Made by a program: the position numbers and the translations under genes. Below the pieces are notes generated by a model. The model was not told the origin of the DNA. It searched no databases and worked only from the letters and a program-made list of their open reading frames with translations. 64,000 nucleotides of DNA from Porticoccus sp002341315 (GTDB taxonomy: Bacteria > Pseudomonadota > Gammaproteobacteria > Pseudomonadales > Porticoccaceae): the NCBI RefSeq assembly GCF_047634355.1, contig NZ_JBLIAL010000007.1, one strand, 5' to 3'. Shown here in pieces: positions 24,411-33,035 of the stretch (within the stretch, counting starts at the first letter, position 1; each line of letters begins with the position of its first letter).

Positions 24411-24740
24411 ATGTCCAGTTCATACGAGTTGCACAAAGATAACGAGGGTGCTTTTAACTTTTCACTGAAGACTGAGGATGGAGAGACAATTCTGGTTAGC
24501 AAACCCTATTTTTCCAAAGGTTCTGCTATAGATGATATTTCGGAGCTCCAGCATATCTGCAATTACGAGCATAACTATCAAAGAAATGTGTCGGACGGTA
24601 ACGAGCATTATTTCGAACTCCAGACCCCCAGACGCAAGATCATCGGCACCAGTCCGATGTTCAGCTCGGCGGAGTCTATGGAAAATGCCATTGGTCTGGC
24701 CAAATCAGTTGGCACAACCAAAGTCATCAACACTCATTAA
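24411..24740 (+). CDS. YegP/DUF1508 family protein (copy 1)
   Basis: 109 residues made of two DUF1508 repeats of about 50 residues. The first has YELHKDNEGAFNFSLKTEDG and ETILVSKPYFSK; the second HYFELQTPRRKIIGTSPMF and SSAESMENAI. It is small, soluble and probably dimeric. The function is unknown, although YegP-like genes are often stress-induced. GAGGAAAAGAGA stands before the ATG. A second copy lies at 30677. A strong terminator follows. Confidence 0.88.
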   Translation: MSSSYELHKDNEGAFNFSLKTEDGETILVSKPYFSKGSAIDDISELQHICNYEHNYQRNVSDGNEHYFELQTPRRKIIGTSPMFSSAESMENAIGLAKSVGTTKVINTH

Positions 24741-24753
24741 CCCCCCCTTTCAC

Positions 24754-24791
24754 GCCCTGACCTGATAACCCCGTCAGGTCAGGGCGTTTTT
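24754..24791 (+). terminator. Rho-independent terminator after the first YegP gene
   Basis: A perfect 12-bp stem, GCCCTGACCTGA with TCAGGTCAGGGC, around an 8-nt loop, followed by GTTTTTC. Confidence 0.85.
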
Positions 24792-24850
24792 CTGACAGAC
24801 ACCCCGCTTAATCGCATTAAACCTTCAGAACCCTGGCACAACTGATCACC

Positions 24851-24881
24851 AATAATATACAATTAAACATAATGTATTATT
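24851..24881. promoter_or_regulatory. AT-rich inverted repeat ahead of the BigR-like gene
   Basis: AATAATATAC and GTATTATT face each other around an AT-rich centre, ending 13 bp before the start codon. ArsR repressors of the BigR/SqrR type bind such AT-rich palindromes and usually control their own operon. The exact operator is inferred. Confidence 0.45.
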
Positions 24882-24893
24882 ATAGATTGAAAT

Positions 24894-25244
24894 ATGCCAA
24901 AGTCCGTCACTGCAACGCCTGACCCTGCCATTGGTAATGCTGACGATATCGATCAGATGCGCATCGCCGCCAGTGCTGCCAGTGCATTACTGAAAGGTGT
25001 CGCCCATGAAGATCGACTCCTTCTGCTCTGCCTGCTGAGCAGGCATGAGCTGTGTGTCGGGGAAATTGAAGCCCAACTGCACATCCGCCAACCCAGCCTA
25101 TCCCAGCAACTGGGCGTATTGCGGCGGGAAAAGCTGGTAGCCACACGGCGAGAAGGTAAACGCATCTTCTATCGGATAGCGGATCAAAAGGCGCTAGCGC
25201 TGGTGACGCTTTTGTACGATCTTTACTGCAGGGTCGACCATTGA
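24894..25244 (+). CDS. ArsR-family repressor, BigR/SqrR-like
   Basis: 116 residues. The winged helix has GVAHEDRLLLLCLL, ELCVGEIEAQLHIRQPSLSQQ and LGVLRREKLVATRREGKRIF. Cys residues occur in the segment LLCLLSRHELC and near the end in LYCRVDH. This fits the two Cys that form a tetrasulfide link in persulfide sensors BigR/SqrR/YgaV, and there is no metal-binding CVC motif. It should repress the following sulfur genes until reactive sulfur species appear. The next gene starts 39 bp later. Confidence 0.82.
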   Translation: MPKSVTATPDPAIGNADDIDQMRIAASAASALLKGVAHEDRLLLLCLLSRHELCVGEIEAQLHIRQPSLSQQLGVLRREKLVATRREGKRIFYRIADQKALALVTLLYDLYCRVDH

Positions 25245-25283
25245 CCCGGTCACCCGATTTATCAATCACCACTGGTATTTATC

Positions 25284-25721
25284 ATGACTATCGACTGGCA
25301 AGCCTTTACTCCCTGGACCTCATTGCTGGGCGGCGCACTGATCGGTCTGGCCGCAGCAGCCTTTGTTCTGCTGAATGGCCGCATCGCAGGAATCTCCGGT
25401 ATTGTCGGCGGATTGCTCACGCCCAAAAAAGGGGATGCGGGCTGGCGACTGGCCTTTGTGGGGGGCATGATCACTGCACCACTGTTCTGGCTACTGGCCT
25501 CTTCTCTGCCAGTCATTCAGATTGACGCGGGCTTTCCGATGCTGGTTGTTGCCGGGCTGGTGGTGGGTGTCAGCACCCGATTTGGTGCCGGCTGCACCAG
25601 CGGTCACGGTGTCTGTGGCATTTCCCGACTATCGCCCCGCTCTCTGATTGCTACAGGCGCGTTCATGCTGAGCGGCTTTGCTACGGTATTTGTTGTTCGC
25701 CACCTGTTAGGAGGGCAATAA
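25284..25721 (+). CDS. YeeE/YedE-family membrane protein, first half
   Basis: 145 residues, four membrane segments. The motif RFGAGCTSGHGVCGISRLSP (residues 96-115) is the YeeE/YedE signature, with two Cys implicated in passing sulfur or thiosulfate across the membrane. This is the half-sized form (PmpA-like) that pairs with a partner encoded next to it. The partner starts one base after its stop, so they are translated together. It is placed under a BigR-type repressor, as in known persulfide-handling operons. Confidence 0.88.
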   Translation: MTIDWQAFTPWTSLLGGALIGLAAAAFVLLNGRIAGISGIVGGLLTPKKGDAGWRLAFVGGMITAPLFWLLASSLPVIQIDAGFPMLVVAGLVVGVSTRFGAGCTSGHGVCGISRLSPRSLIATGAFMLSGFATVFVVRHLLGGQ

Positions 25722-25722
25722 A

Positions 25723-26148
25723 ATGAACAAGTCTCTGCTCTCGGCCTTCATTGCGGGGCTGGTTTTCGGCATCGGCCTGCTGGTATCCGGTATGGCCAAC
25801 CCCGAAAAAGTGTTGGGCTTTCTCGATCTTGCAGGACCCTGGGATCCCTCACTGGCACTGGTCATGGGCGGTGCCGTGGCGGTGGGGCTGATAGCCTTTA
25901 ATCTGGCCGGCAAACGCCAGACGTCACTTCTCGGGGATACTATGCGCCTACCCACCCGACAGGATATTGACAAGCCCCTGGTGTTGGGCAGTCTTGGGTT
26001 TGGTATTGGCTGGGGGCTGGCGGGGTTTTGCCCCGGTCCGGCACTGGTAGCACTGGGCGCGGGCGAGCTGAAAGCACTGGTATTTACTATCGCCATGTTG
26101 GCGGGCATGGCCATTTATGAATGGCTCCAGCGCAGGCAACCCGGCTAG
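25723..26148 (+). CDS. YeeE/YedE-family membrane protein, second half (DUF6691-like)
   Basis: 141 residues, four membrane segments. GIGLLVSGMANPEKVLGFLD (residues 17-36) and GFGIGWGLAGFCPGPALVA, with a single Cys, mark the PmpB-like partner of the previous protein. The pair together equals one full YeeE transporter, probably for thiosulfate or another reduced sulfur compound. It is tightly coupled to the previous gene. The SulP gene follows 65 bp later. Confidence 0.88.
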   Translation: MNKSLLSAFIAGLVFGIGLLVSGMANPEKVLGFLDLAGPWDPSLALVMGGAVAVGLIAFNLAGKRQTSLLGDTMRLPTRQDIDKPLVLGSLGFGIGWGLAGFCPGPALVALGAGELKALVFTIAMLAGMAIYEWLQRRQPG

Positions 26149-26213
26149 CATCCATTGATAATGACAGTGTATTTCTATATCTCTGACTACACATTGGCAA
26201 CAGGAACTCTCTG

Positions 26214-27941
26214 ATGCGCAAACTGCTTCCCTTGTGGCTGACGGATTATCAGGCAAAACTCTTGCCCAGCGACCTGGTAGCGGCTGTGGTGGTTACCCTG
26301 CTGCTGATTCCCCAGGGACTCGCCTATGCCGCACTGGCGGGCCTGCCACCTCAACTGGGTCTATATGCCAGCCTGCTGCCACTGCTTGCCTACGCCCTGT
26401 TTGGCTCATCCATGGTGATGTCGGTGGGACCGGTGGCGGTTATTTCGCTAATGACCGGGGCTGCACTGACCCCTATGGCGGAGCCGGGCAGTGGTGAATA
26501 CATTGCAGGGGCGATTCTGCTGGCCATGATGTCAGGTGTCATGCTGTTTACCTTTGGCCTTTTGCGACTCGGCGCCATGGCCCAGTTTTTAAGTCACCCG
26601 GTGATCAGTGGTTTTATCAGTGGCGCGGCATTGCTGATTATTATCGGCCAGTTGCGCCCGTTACTGGGCATCAACAGCCACGGTGAAACCGGTGTTGAGC
26701 TGGCAGTTGGGCTGATGGCCAACCTGGGTGGCATTCAACCACTCACGGCGGCATTTGGCTTTGCCACGTTTGTGCTGTTATGGCTGGCCAGACACTGGTT
26801 GGCAAAACTGCTCATGGGCCTCGGTCTCGCCGAGGGTGCGGCTTCGCTGACTGCCAAACTGATGCCCATCGTGACCGTGCTGGGTAGCGCTGTATTGGTG
26901 TCTACAATGGGCTGGGAAACTGACCTTCGCGTGGTCGGGGCTCTACCGGGTGGATTGCCGGTGCTACAGGTGCCGACCATCGATTTCTCGATCGTGACCA
27001 AACTGTGGTTGCCGGCGCTGGCCATCAGTTTGATTGGCTTTGTGGAAAGCGTCTCCATTGCCCAGGCTTTTGCCAGCAAGAACCGGCAACGCATCAATAC
27101 CAACGCAGAGCTACGCGGACTGGGCGCCGCCAATATCGCCAGCGCACTCTCCGGCGCCTTTCCCGTCACTGGCGGATTTTCCCGCACCGCCGTCAATGCT
27201 GAAGCGGGCGCCCGCTCACCGCTCTCAGGTATATTTGCGGCGGTTCTTATCGCGTTGTTATTGGTCTTTGCCACCGGATTATTCCACGCCCTGCCCATGG
27301 CAGTACTGGCCGCCACAATCATTATCGCTGCGATCGGCCTGGTGGATATCAAATCATTGATTCACAACTGGCACTACGATCGGGCCGAAGGTATGGCGCA
27401 GGCAGGAACGGCCCTGGGTGTTCTGCTGGCCGGTGTGGAAGTCGGGATTGCAATCGGCATCGCTCTGTCGCTGGCAACCCTGGTGTGGCGAGCCAGTCGG
27501 CCCCATATTGCCATTGTCGGCCGGGTCCCCGATACCGAACACTTCCGCAATGTGAACCGCTATCAGGTCGAAACGCGGGGTGAAATTCTGATACTCCGGG
27601 TGGATGAAAACCTGTTCTTTGGCAATGCTGAATCGGTGGAAAAATTCATTCTTCGCGCGCTCGAAGCACAGCCGGAGGCTCACCACCTGGTGCTGGTGAT
27701 GTCGTCAGTCAGCAGCGTTGATGCCACGGCCATGCAAATGCTCGACATGCTCAATGAGCGATTGATTGATGAGGGCATGAAGCTGCACCTGGCAGAAGTA
27801 AAAGGCCCGGTACTCGGTCAACTGGAAAATGATACCTTCCCCGAACGTCTCAGCGGCGAGATTTTCCTGTCTACCTTCACCGCCTATCAGGCATTACAGA
27901 TTGCCGAGCAGGAAACCGCACAGCAATTACAGGAAAACTGA
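26214..27941 (+). CDS. SulP-family anion transporter with STAS domain
   Basis: 575 residues. About 12 membrane helices occupy residues 15-430, starting LPSDLVAAVVVTLLLIPQGLAYA, the SulP signature, with the GFVESVSIAQAFA and GAFPVTGGFSRTAVN elements. A STAS domain (about 450-560) ends the protein, with SSVSSVDATAMQML. SulP proteins move sulfate, bicarbonate or other anions. Its place after the BigR and YeeE genes suggests sulfate or sulfite removal linked to persulfide oxidation. A carbonic anhydrase gene 1.7 kb away makes bicarbonate a second option. Confidence 0.88.
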   Translation: MRKLLPLWLTDYQAKLLPSDLVAAVVVTLLLIPQGLAYAALAGLPPQLGLYASLLPLLAYALFGSSMVMSVGPVAVISLMTGAALTPMAEPGSGEYIAGAILLAMMSGVMLFTFGLLRLGAMAQFLSHPVISGFISGAALLIIIGQLRPLLGINSHGETGVELAVGLMANLGGIQPLTAAFGFATFVLLWLARHWLAKLLMGLGLAEGAASLTAKLMPIVTVLGSAVLVSTMGWETDLRVVGALPGGLPVLQVPTIDFSIVTKLWLPALAISLIGFVESVSIAQAFASKNRQRINTNAELRGLGAANIASALSGAFPVTGGFSRTAVNAEAGARSPLSGIFAAVLIALLLVFATGLFHALPMAVLAATIIIAAIGLVDIKSLIHNWHYDRAEGMAQAGTALGVLLAGVEVGIAIGIALSLATLVWRASRPHIAIVGRVPDTEHFRNVNRYQVETRGEILILRVDENLFFGNAESVEKFILRALEAQPEAHHLVLVMSSVSSVDATAMQMLDMLNERLIDEGMKLHLAEVKGPVLGQLENDTFPERLSGEIFLSTFTAYQALQIAEQETAQQLQEN

Positions 27942-27987
27942 CAACTGTTACATTACCCGAACGATCTCAGGATTTCGGACACCCACC

Positions 27988-28695
27988 ATGCGCAGCCATA
28001 TTTTCCAACATGTGCCCTTTGAGGGCCCCGGCAGTATTGAACCCTGGCTGAAAGCCGCAGGGCACCAGATTACCCGAACACCCTTCTTTATCGATGGGAG
28101 CACCTTGCCGGCGATTCCGGATATCGATTCACTGATCATTATGGGCGGTCCAATGAGCGCCAATGATGAGCAACTATTCCCCTGGCTGTCGCAAGAAAAG
28201 GCTTTTATTCGCCAGGCCATCGACGCTGGCAAGCCAGTGCTTGGCATCTGCCTCGGTGCGCAATTGATCGCCAGCGCCATGGGCGCAGGGGTTTACCCAA
28301 ACCCGACCAGAGAAATCGGCTGGTTTCCAATCCATGGTTGCACCGTGCCGGGGACAAATAACTTTTCTTTCCCCCCATCAGTTAACGTCTTTCACTGGCA
28401 CGGGGAGACCTTTGACTTGCCATCCGGCGCAATTCACCTCGCCTCCAGCGATGCCTGTCGACTACAGGCATTTCAGCTGGGCACGTCCGTGATAGGGCTG
28501 CAATTTCATCTGGAGACGACGCCGGCATCGGCGAGGGATATTGTCACCCACTGCGGTGCGGAATTAACACCCGGTGACCACGTGCAGGATGCCGCCACTC
28601 TTCTCAGTGCCACCCCCGAGCACTACCGGACGATTAACCATTTAATGGGCGAAGTACTTGCCTACCTGCTGGCTCCCAATGGCTGCAAAACGTGA
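27988..28695 (+). CDS. Class I glutamine amidotransferase domain protein
   Basis: 235 residues from the ATG at 27988. The oxyanion and nucleophile motif is LGICLGAQLIASAMG (Cys about residue 90), with GLQFHLET carrying the His and Glu of the triad. It resembles the stand-alone GuaA-like amidotransferases of unknown partner, which may act as amidases or hydrolyse gamma-glutamyl bonds. No synthetase gene is adjacent. It follows the SulP gene by 46 bp and precedes a broken monooxygenase gene. Confidence 0.85.
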   Translation: MRSHIFQHVPFEGPGSIEPWLKAAGHQITRTPFFIDGSTLPAIPDIDSLIIMGGPMSANDEQLFPWLSQEKAFIRQAIDAGKPVLGICLGAQLIASAMGAGVYPNPTREIGWFPIHGCTVPGTNNFSFPPSVNVFHWHGETFDLPSGAIHLASSDACRLQAFQLGTSVIGLQFHLETTPASARDIVTHCGAELTPGDHVQDAATLLSATPEHYRTINHLMGEVLAYLLAPNGCKT

Positions 28696-28708
28696 CAGGA
28701 AACCCCAT

Positions 28709-29049
28709 ATGATCGCCGTTATTTTTGAAGTTACGCTCACAGCGGAGGGCAAGGCCGAATACCTCAAGACCGCCGACGAGCTGAAGCAGCACCTATCTTC
28801 GATCAAGGGCTTTATTTCTGTAGAGTGATTTCAGAGCCTGACTGACAGCAACAAGTTGCTATCGCTGTCTTTCTGGGAAGATGAACAGGCCGTTCGGGAG
28901 TCGCGTACCCTGAGCGCACACAGGGGTGCAGAGAACAGCTGTTCGCCGACTACCGTATACGTGTCGCCGGTATTATCCGGGATTATTCCATCGAAAGCCG
29001 GACTGAGGCCCCCGCAGACACACAACACATTCACCCTCTTTTCAGATAA
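28709..29049 (+). pseudogene. Decayed antibiotic-biosynthesis-monooxygenase (ABM) gene
   Basis: The ATG at 28709 starts MIAVIFEVTLTAEGKAEYL, the N-terminus of an ABM-fold monooxygenase. A TGA at 28826 interrupts it after KGFISVE, where an Arg codon (CGA) is expected. The frame continues with SLTDSNKLLSLSFWEDEQAV, RESRTLSAHRG, and then the sequence shifts frame and loses a few codons. The rest, REQLFADYRIRVAGIIRDYS, is in another frame and ends at 29049. Two independent lesions make it a pseudogene. Confidence 0.8.
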
Positions 29050-29315
29050 AGATCGACACCCGGGTCAATTATCCAAAAACTCAGGCATCAACCGGGCTCA
29101 AGCCGTTCCAATAATACGAGCACCTCAATGCAGCTACCTACGCTCGGTGGGCGTTGAAATTCGTCAAGCGACACGTTACATTCCGAACAAATAATCAGGT
29201 CGCGTCCCTCTAAAAACCCTCTAAAGGTGCCCGAAAATTAATCGGGCTGACCTGAAAATGGAAGCGACTAACTATACGCCTGAATAACCATACACCCGGA
29301 TATGTGCCCGAATAA

Positions 29316-29549
29316 CCGCGTACCAGCAACCCCACCCATCCCGGAACCATATTGCGGGAAAGGTTTATGCGGAGCTCCGGTTTGTCCGTTGCGAAACTGG
29401 CAACGGCGCTGGGCGTTTCCCGACGGTCTGTCAATGAGCTGTTGCTGGAACGCAGTGCTGTCAGCCCGGAAATGGCAATGCGCCTTGCACGGCTCTTTAA
29501 CAACCCGGCAAATTTCTGGTTGAATATACAAGAATCCCTGGAGCTGTGA
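29316..29549 (+). pseudogene. HigA-type antitoxin remnant, no toxin partner
   Basis: The frame after a stop at 29313 reads NPTHPGTILRERFMRSSGLS, then VAKLATALGVSRRSVNELL and LARLFNNPANFWLNIQESLEL. This is the HigA antitoxin pattern (HPGEILREEFL, XRE helix-turn-helix, FWLNLQ). No normal start precedes the HPG motif, and the protein stops early compared with HigA (about 95-100 residues). A shortened form from the ATG at 29367 is conceivable. No HigB toxin was found in the 267 bp to its left, where nothing else was recognised. Confidence 0.65.
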
Positions 29550-29680
29550 GAGATAAGTCAGCCCATCAAGAATGGCATCGCTCGAATGGTACCCGGAGCC
29601 AGGGGGTAATGCGTTAAGGGAGGTGCAGTGCATTTCCCAAGACAACAATAAAAATCCATTTTAACAATAGAGAGCTAACG

Positions 29681-30427
29681 ATGAAAAAATGTTCAATGAA
29701 ACTGTCACTACTAACTGCCGGGATGCTGGCATTCGGGACTTGTCACGCTGCCGACAGTGTCGCCTGGAGTTACCTGGGTGACGAAGGACCGGAAAACTGG
29801 GGCAGTCTCGCCACAGAATATGCCACCTGCAAGACGGGTAAAAACCAGTCTCCGGTAAATATCACCGGTACGATAGAGGGCGACCTTCCATCACTGGAAC
29901 TGAATTACAAGACCGGCGGCAAAAATGTCATCAACAATGGTCATACCGTCCAGGTCAATTATGTACAGGGCAGCACCATGCAAGTGGGCGATAACGCCTT
30001 TGAACTGAAACAGTTCCATGTCCACGCTCCCAGTGAAAACGCCATTAACGGCAAGCTTTACCCCATGGATGCCCACTTTGTACACGCCGACAAAGATGGC
30101 AACCTGGCTGTCATCGGGGTGATGTTTGAAATAGGCGAAACCAATCCCGAGCTTGAAAAGGCCTGGAGGCAAATGCCTTCAGATCCCAGTGGACTGGTAG
30201 AACTGACCACCGCAGTCAACGCGTTGTCCTTGATGCCGGAAAGTCATGATTACTATCGCTTCAATGGCTCCCTGACCACGCCGCCATGCAGCGAGGGGGT
30301 TTCCTGGTTTGTTATGAAAGAACCCGTTACAGCCTCCACGGAACAGATTGAGAAATTCAGCAATGCCATGGAGCACCCTACCAACCGGCCAGTTCAACCC
30401 ATCAATGCACGAGTGATTGTGGAATAA
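29681..30427 (+). CDS. cah: Periplasmic alpha-carbonic anhydrase
   Basis: 248 residues. The signal peptide ends at GTCHA. The three zinc-binding His are in KQFHVHAPSEN and AHFVHADKDG, and NGHTVQVNY, SLTTPPCSEGVSWFV and NRPVQPINAR complete the alpha-class pattern. It interconverts CO2 and bicarbonate in the periplasm. Two mature Cys (TCKTG and PPCSEG) match the usual disulfide. AGAGAG stands upstream of the ATG. It is monocistronic and followed by a hairpin. Confidence 0.95.
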   Translation: MKKCSMKLSLLTAGMLAFGTCHAADSVAWSYLGDEGPENWGSLATEYATCKTGKNQSPVNITGTIEGDLPSLELNYKTGGKNVINNGHTVQVNYVQGSTMQVGDNAFELKQFHVHAPSENAINGKLYPMDAHFVHADKDGNLAVIGVMFEIGETNPELEKAWRQMPSDPSGLVELTTAVNALSLMPESHDYYRFNGSLTTPPCSEGVSWFVMKEPVTASTEQIEKFSNAMEHPTNRPVQPINARVIVE

Positions 30428-30436
30428 GTTGAGTGC

Positions 30437-30472
30437 GAGCCTCGTCGGCCAGAGCGTTCCGACCGACGGGGC
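30437..30472 (+). terminator. Possible terminator after the carbonic anhydrase gene
   Basis: GCCTCGTCGG pairs with CCGACGGGGC (one wobble) around a 12-nt loop, 10 bp after the stop. There is no clear T-run, so it may instead be a stabilising stem. Confidence 0.35.
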
Positions 30473-30609
30473 TGCTGCTAATTGCCATTCAAAAAGGTAC
30501 TTTGTATTTTCCTATGGTCTGTGATATTTAGTACGAGCTTTTCAACGGATGTCCCCGTTGGACAGATCGCAATTGATGCTTCCCTGTTCACAGGTAACCG
30601 GATGCGGGA

Positions 30610-30626
30610 TAAACATCTGATGTTTA
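30610..30626. promoter_or_regulatory. Palindrome TAAACATC-T-GATGTTTA ahead of the second YegP gene
   Basis: A perfect 8-bp inverted repeat, 50 bp before the start codon, in an AT-rich stretch that should include the promoter. It is a candidate operator; the regulator is unknown. Confidence 0.4.
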
Positions 30627-30676
30627 GGCAATATGGTGTCATATGCACCGATTACTAAAATAAAAAGGAGATAAAT

Positions 30677-31006
30677 ATGTCAAGTTGGTTCGAGCTCAAC
30701 AAAACGCCAGATGGCGAGTACAACTTCAACCTCAAGAGCGAAAGCGGCGAAACTCTGCTTTCAAGCCCGAATTATTATTCCAAGGGCAATGCAAAGATGG
30801 ATATCTCGGACGTACAGCACAGCTGCGGATACGATGCCCTGTATGAGAAAAAATCAGAGGGTAATCAGCATTATTTTGAACTGAAAACCCCGAAACGTCG
30901 GGTACTGGGAACCAGCCAGATGTTCAAAAGCGCTGAAGATCGCGACACGGCACAGGCAGTTGTCAAAGCCAGCGGCGGGACTAAAACAACAAAAGAAACC
31001 TTCTAG
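30677..31006 (+). CDS. YegP/DUF1508 family protein (copy 2)
   Basis: 109 residues, the same length as the copy at 24411, with matching landmarks in both repeats (FNLKSESGETLLSSPNYYSK, then HYFELKTPKRRVLGTSQMF). About half of the residues are shared by eye. AAAAGGAG stands before the ATG. A weak stem (GGCCCGGC/GCCGGGTC at 31027-31045) follows the gene. The remaining spacer to 31356 shows nothing recognisable. Confidence 0.88.
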   Translation: MSSWFELNKTPDGEYNFNLKSESGETLLSSPNYYSKGNAKMDISDVQHSCGYDALYEKKSEGNQHYFELKTPKRRVLGTSQMFKSAEDRDTAQAVVKASGGTKTTKETF

Positions 31007-31356
31007 CTCTTTGCCACGGGGAATTTGGCCCGGCCCTGCCGGGTCAAGGTTCTCTACAGTCCGTCAGAAGCCCCCCTTACAACGCCACACACCATCACTC
31101 CAGTCTTAACTGAATCATTGACTGCACGATTCCAGGTACCCACATATTTATTGATACTCCGAACTGTTGCACTTCAGCCGCTTCATCCGGCCAATTTAAG
31201 TTATCATCTGTGGCAGAGCACATAGCCCGCTTTCAGCGAACGATCCATGTTGTGCCCAAACAAGGTCTCTTCTACTCGGGATCCTTGGACAGCAGCAGGG
31301 CTGGGCGACGACTATTTGCTGCGACATCCATTTTTTAATCCAGGAATAAAAATCTC

Positions 31357-32904
31357 GTGAACGCGACGACTCATCCCGAAGAACCGGAACACAAACTGAC
31401 CTTACGACACCTGCAAAAGGAGGACTATCCCAACTTAAAGGCATTAATGGATTATGTTTATCCGGGTCTCGGTGGTGCATGGCCACTGAAGAAGTTCCGT
31501 GCCCAGTTGGCTGTGTTTCCTGAAGGCCAGATCTGTATCGAGGATCACGGCATTATTGTGGCCGCAGCGTTTTCGGTCATCGTCGATTACGATAAATTTG
31601 GTGACCAGCACACCTATGAGGAGATCACCGGCGACGCGTATCTGACCACACACGACCCGAGTGGTGACGTATTGTACGGTGTGGATGTGTTCGTCTCGCC
31701 CGACTACCACGGCATGCGACTGGGTCGCCGACTCTACGAAGCCCGCAAGGAGCTTTGCCAAAACCTCAACCTGAAATCCATCGTCGCCGGAGGGCGGATA
31801 CCCAACTACAAGAATTTTGCAGACAAGCTGACTCCACAGGCCTATATCGAGCAAGTCAAAAAGAAAGAAATTTACGACCCTATCCTGACCTTCCAGTTGT
31901 CCAATGACTTCGAAGTGAAGCGGGTGCTGGACGATTATCTGCCGGAAGACAAAGAGTCCCGTGGTTATGCCACCCTGCTGGAGTGGCATAACCTCTACTA
32001 TGACCCACGCAAAGCCCCTTTGATTGGCGCACCGCGCACCACTGCCCGGATCGGTTGTGTTCAGTGGCAAATGCGCTCCCTCGGATCCGTCGAGGAATTG
32101 ATGCAGCAGGTTGAGTACTTTGTAGACGCGCTCTCCGATTACCAGTGTGACCTGGCCCTGTTCCCGGAGTTTTTCAATGCCCCGCTGATGGGGATAGAAA
32201 ATCACACGAACTCCATTGACTCCATCAAGGCACTGGCGGAATTTACCGATGAGATTGTCGAGGCCGTCTCCCGGCTCGCGGTTTCCTACAACATCAACAT
32301 CATCGCCGGCTCCATGCCATTGATTGAAAACGATGAGCTGTTCAATGTGGCCTATTTCTGTCGGCGCGACGGCACCCTTGAAACCCAGTACAAGCTCCAC
32401 CCCACACCCGGTGAAAAGCGCTCCTGGGTCATGCAGGGCGGCAATGGCCTGCGTGTGTTTGATACCGATTTTGGCAAAATTGGGGTGCTGATCTGTTATG
32501 ACGTGGAGTTTCCGGAGCTGGCTCGCCTGCTCTCGGAACAGGGCATGCAAATGCTGTTCGTGCCATTCTGGACCGATACCAAGAATGGCTACCTCAGGGT
32601 GCGTTGCTGCGCCCATGCCAGAGCCATTGAAAACGAGTGTTATGTGGCAATCGCCGGCAGTGTCGGCAACCTGCCGAAGGTGGATGGCGCCGATATCCAG
32701 TATGCCCAGTCAGCGGTATTCTCGCCGTCAGATTTTGCTTTCCCGCACGATGCCATCATGGCCGAAACCACACCAAATACCGAGATGACATTGATTGTCG
32801 ATCTCGATCTGGAGAAACTCAACAAGCTGCAGAATGAAGGGTCGGTGAGAAACTTCCTGGATCGGCGCCGCGATCTCTATAAGGTGGAGTGGATAGGTGA
32901 ATAG
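31357..32904 (+). CDS. GNAT acetyltransferase fused to a nitrilase-family hydrolase
   Basis: 515 residues from a GTG at 31357 with AGGAA upstream; the frame has no earlier convincing start. A GNAT domain covers about 10-205 (VSPDYHGMRLGRRLYEARKE is the acetyl-CoA motif). A carbon-nitrogen hydrolase domain covers about 225-510, with the catalytic Glu in FPEFFNAP, Lys in YKLHPTPGEKR and Cys in GVLICYDVEFPE. Such fused proteins occur widely, and their substrate is not known. The combination suggests removal of an amide from, or transfer of an acyl group to, one metabolite. It is monocistronic. Confidence 0.88.
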   Translation: MNATTHPEEPEHKLTLRHLQKEDYPNLKALMDYVYPGLGGAWPLKKFRAQLAVFPEGQICIEDHGIIVAAAFSVIVDYDKFGDQHTYEEITGDAYLTTHDPSGDVLYGVDVFVSPDYHGMRLGRRLYEARKELCQNLNLKSIVAGGRIPNYKNFADKLTPQAYIEQVKKKEIYDPILTFQLSNDFEVKRVLDDYLPEDKESRGYATLLEWHNLYYDPRKAPLIGAPRTTARIGCVQWQMRSLGSVEELMQQVEYFVDALSDYQCDLALFPEFFNAPLMGIENHTNSIDSIKALAEFTDEIVEAVSRLAVSYNINIIAGSMPLIENDELFNVAYFCRRDGTLETQYKLHPTPGEKRSWVMQGGNGLRVFDTDFGKIGVLICYDVEFPELARLLSEQGMQMLFVPFWTDTKNGYLRVRCCAHARAIENECYVAIAGSVGNLPKVDGADIQYAQSAVFSPSDFAFPHDAIMAETTPNTEMTLIVDLDLEKLNKLQNEGSVRNFLDRRRDLYKVEWIGE

Positions 32905-33035
32905 CGTCCACCGGCTCGGAATTGCGACTCAATGACAATGGATCTGGACTCAGTGTATGCGCGCTGCAAGGCAGGGTGATACCTATTGGCATCTCACAGG
33001 GATAGAATATTAACTGGATCTCTCTGGCAAGCATT

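Noticed and set aside
28826..28828. TGA in the ABM gene as a selenocysteine codon
   Set aside because: The family has Arg or a similar residue here, there is no sign of a SECIS hairpin, and the gene also has a frameshift.
31444..32616. A 390-codon frame on the - strand
   Set aside because: It is the antisense shadow of the GNAT-nitrilase gene; the + strand gene has complete motifs and a start with a ribosome site.
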